From CAZLBV01 sp964557845 (lineage in GTDB: Bacteria; Acidobacteriota; Aminicenantia; Aminicenantales; Aminicenantaceae): a stretch of DNA of 6,243 nucleotides. A program made the position numbers and the translations under genes. Under the pieces are notes generated by a model that saw only the letters and a list, made by a program, of their open reading frames with translations, ran no database searches and was not told the DNA's origin. Location of the stretch: assembly GCA_964557845.1 (NCBI GenBank), contig CAZLBV010000369.1, positions 1 through 6,243 on the forward strand, given 5' to 3'. Of this stretch, positions 5,479 through 6,243 are shown piece after piece (position 1 is the first letter of the stretch; every line of letters starts with the position of its first letter).

Positions 5479-6243
5479 TCAATCCATCTCTGGGATGATC
5501 CTAACCCCAAAAATCGGGCCAACTCTATGCCCTCCGGGATGGGCTTGAAATTTTACCGTTATTTTATCTTTACCTTGGGTCAAATCTTGAGGTATGGGAT
5601 ATTCCTCCAGAATAAAAAAACCATCCTTTTTCAGGGAGATATTCTCAGTGGCGATCTTTTGGTCATTAACAAAGATATCAAAGGTCTTATTTCCCGGAGC
5701 TCCGCCCCAGTATTCGACCAGCAATACATTGGGCTTATCTTTTTTAACAGCTAAAATCAGTGATATCCACCCCTCGCGGGCTTCCCAATTTCTTCGCTGT
5801 TTGAATCTACCTGGATAAAAATGCTCCCCCTTAAGATCATGGCTTTTTTCGGCCTTTTCATCACCTGGTTGTACAAGATCAATGCTTAATGATTCAATTT
5901 TTTGAAGTCTTTCCTGCTCAGCTTTAAGCTCCTCCTGGTATGCTTCCCAGGTTTCTTGTGTGTACATATCCCAGTAAACCGAATATCGGCGGTCATAGAT
6001 CTTATAAAAAGGTTTCAATTCAACGTTACGCGGATGACCGACTTCAACCATAGTAAAAGTATTCGGCTTACCCTCTACCGGTTCTAACCAGTTAGCCGGA
6101 TCTCTTTCTTGAGTCATAAGCACAGGAACGTACAATGGATCTTTGCGGTTCGGATCATCTACCGGACCTAGGTCACCGGCAAGGACCAGAGGGCCGTACA
6201 TAACCGCCACCCGGTTGGGATCATCGGGCATGGCCTCCAGGCG
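5479..6243 (-). CDS. GH127-like glycoside hydrolase, C-terminal part (runs off the edge)
   Basis: The last 254 residues of a longer protein whose N-terminus lies beyond the right edge. The frame stays open through base 6243 (it begins RLEAMPDDPNR), so the Met at 6231 is internal and not the start. The segment RVAVMYGPLVLAG followed later by FYKIYDRRYSVYWDMYT is typical of the beta-sandwich end of the GH127 family (former DUF1680; beta-L-arabinofuranosidase and relatives). A helical linker rich in Glu follows. The final 130 or so residues (from about SIDLVQPGDEKAEKSHD) resemble the C-terminal accessory beta-sandwich often annotated DUF6805, with the GW, YWGG and FDIFVNDQKIA patterns. The catalytic barrel with the Glu and zinc-binding Cys residues is outside the window, so activity and substrate cannot be judged. 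A role in plant or algal arabinan or glycoprotein glycan breakdown is inferred. Confidence 0.85.
   Translation of the reverse strand, partial: RLEAMPDDPNRVAVMYGPLVLAGDLGPVDDPNRKDPLYVPVLMTQERDPANWLEPVEGKPNTFTMVEVGHPRNVELKPFYKIYDRRYSVYWDMYTQETWEAYQEELKAEQERLQKIESLSIDLVQPGDEKAEKSHDLKGEHFYPGRFKQRRNWEAREGWISLILAVKKDKPNVLLVEYWGGAPGNKTFDIFVNDQKIATENISLKKDGFFILEEYPIPQDLTQGKDKITVKFQAHPGGHRVGPIFGVRIIPEMD

Noticed and set aside
5527..5818. Two overlapping plus-strand open frames opposite the GH127-like gene
   Set aside because: The minus-strand frame has clear GH127 and accessory-domain motifs. These are shadows.

Overview
The window looks like a moderately AT-rich bacterial chromosome. A lipoprotein signal peptide on a large S9 peptidase, a GH127-type glycoside hydrolase with a C-terminal accessory domain, and a small double-CxxC protein of a type I associate with Planctomycetes-like and FCB-group genomes together suggest a Gram-negative environmental bacterium (Bacteroidota, KSB1/Calditrichota-like or a relative). 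This placement is inference. Two of the genes have good Shine-Dalgarno sites and one upstream promoter is close to the sigma-70 consensus, which argues somewhat against a typical Bacteroidota.

Layout. Bases 1-354 are very AT-rich and hold no supportable gene. They contain nested inverted repeats (107-182), a near-consensus promoter (185-213) and a second possible -10 box (274-279). Three genes follow on the plus strand. The first (355-1578) encodes a winged-helix / long charged helix / TIR-like protein. The second (1618-2682) encodes an RsgA-type circularly permuted GTPase, and the third (2717-5047) a lipoprotein-like S9 (DPP-IV-type) serine peptidase. The gaps of 39 and 34 bases and the lack of an obvious terminator allow one transcript. 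Facing them on the minus strand are a 99-residue double-CxxC protein (5095-5394) and, upstream of it, the C-terminal 254 residues of a GH127-like enzyme that runs off the right edge (5479-6243).

The most interesting element is the first gene. Its C-terminus closely follows the predicted nucleotide-binding TIR-like family used as an effector in CBASS and Pycsar anti-phage systems, including the FELGYxIGKLG motif with the presumed catalytic Glu. Its N-terminus is a winged helix, and the two are joined by about 22 heptads of an REEEhxK repeat. No cyclase, SAVED, STING or cyclic-nucleotide-binding partner is in view, so it looks like a single-gene sensor-effector candidate. The neighbouring genes belong to ribosome assembly, extracytoplasmic peptide breakdown and glycan breakdown, and show no evident functional link to it.
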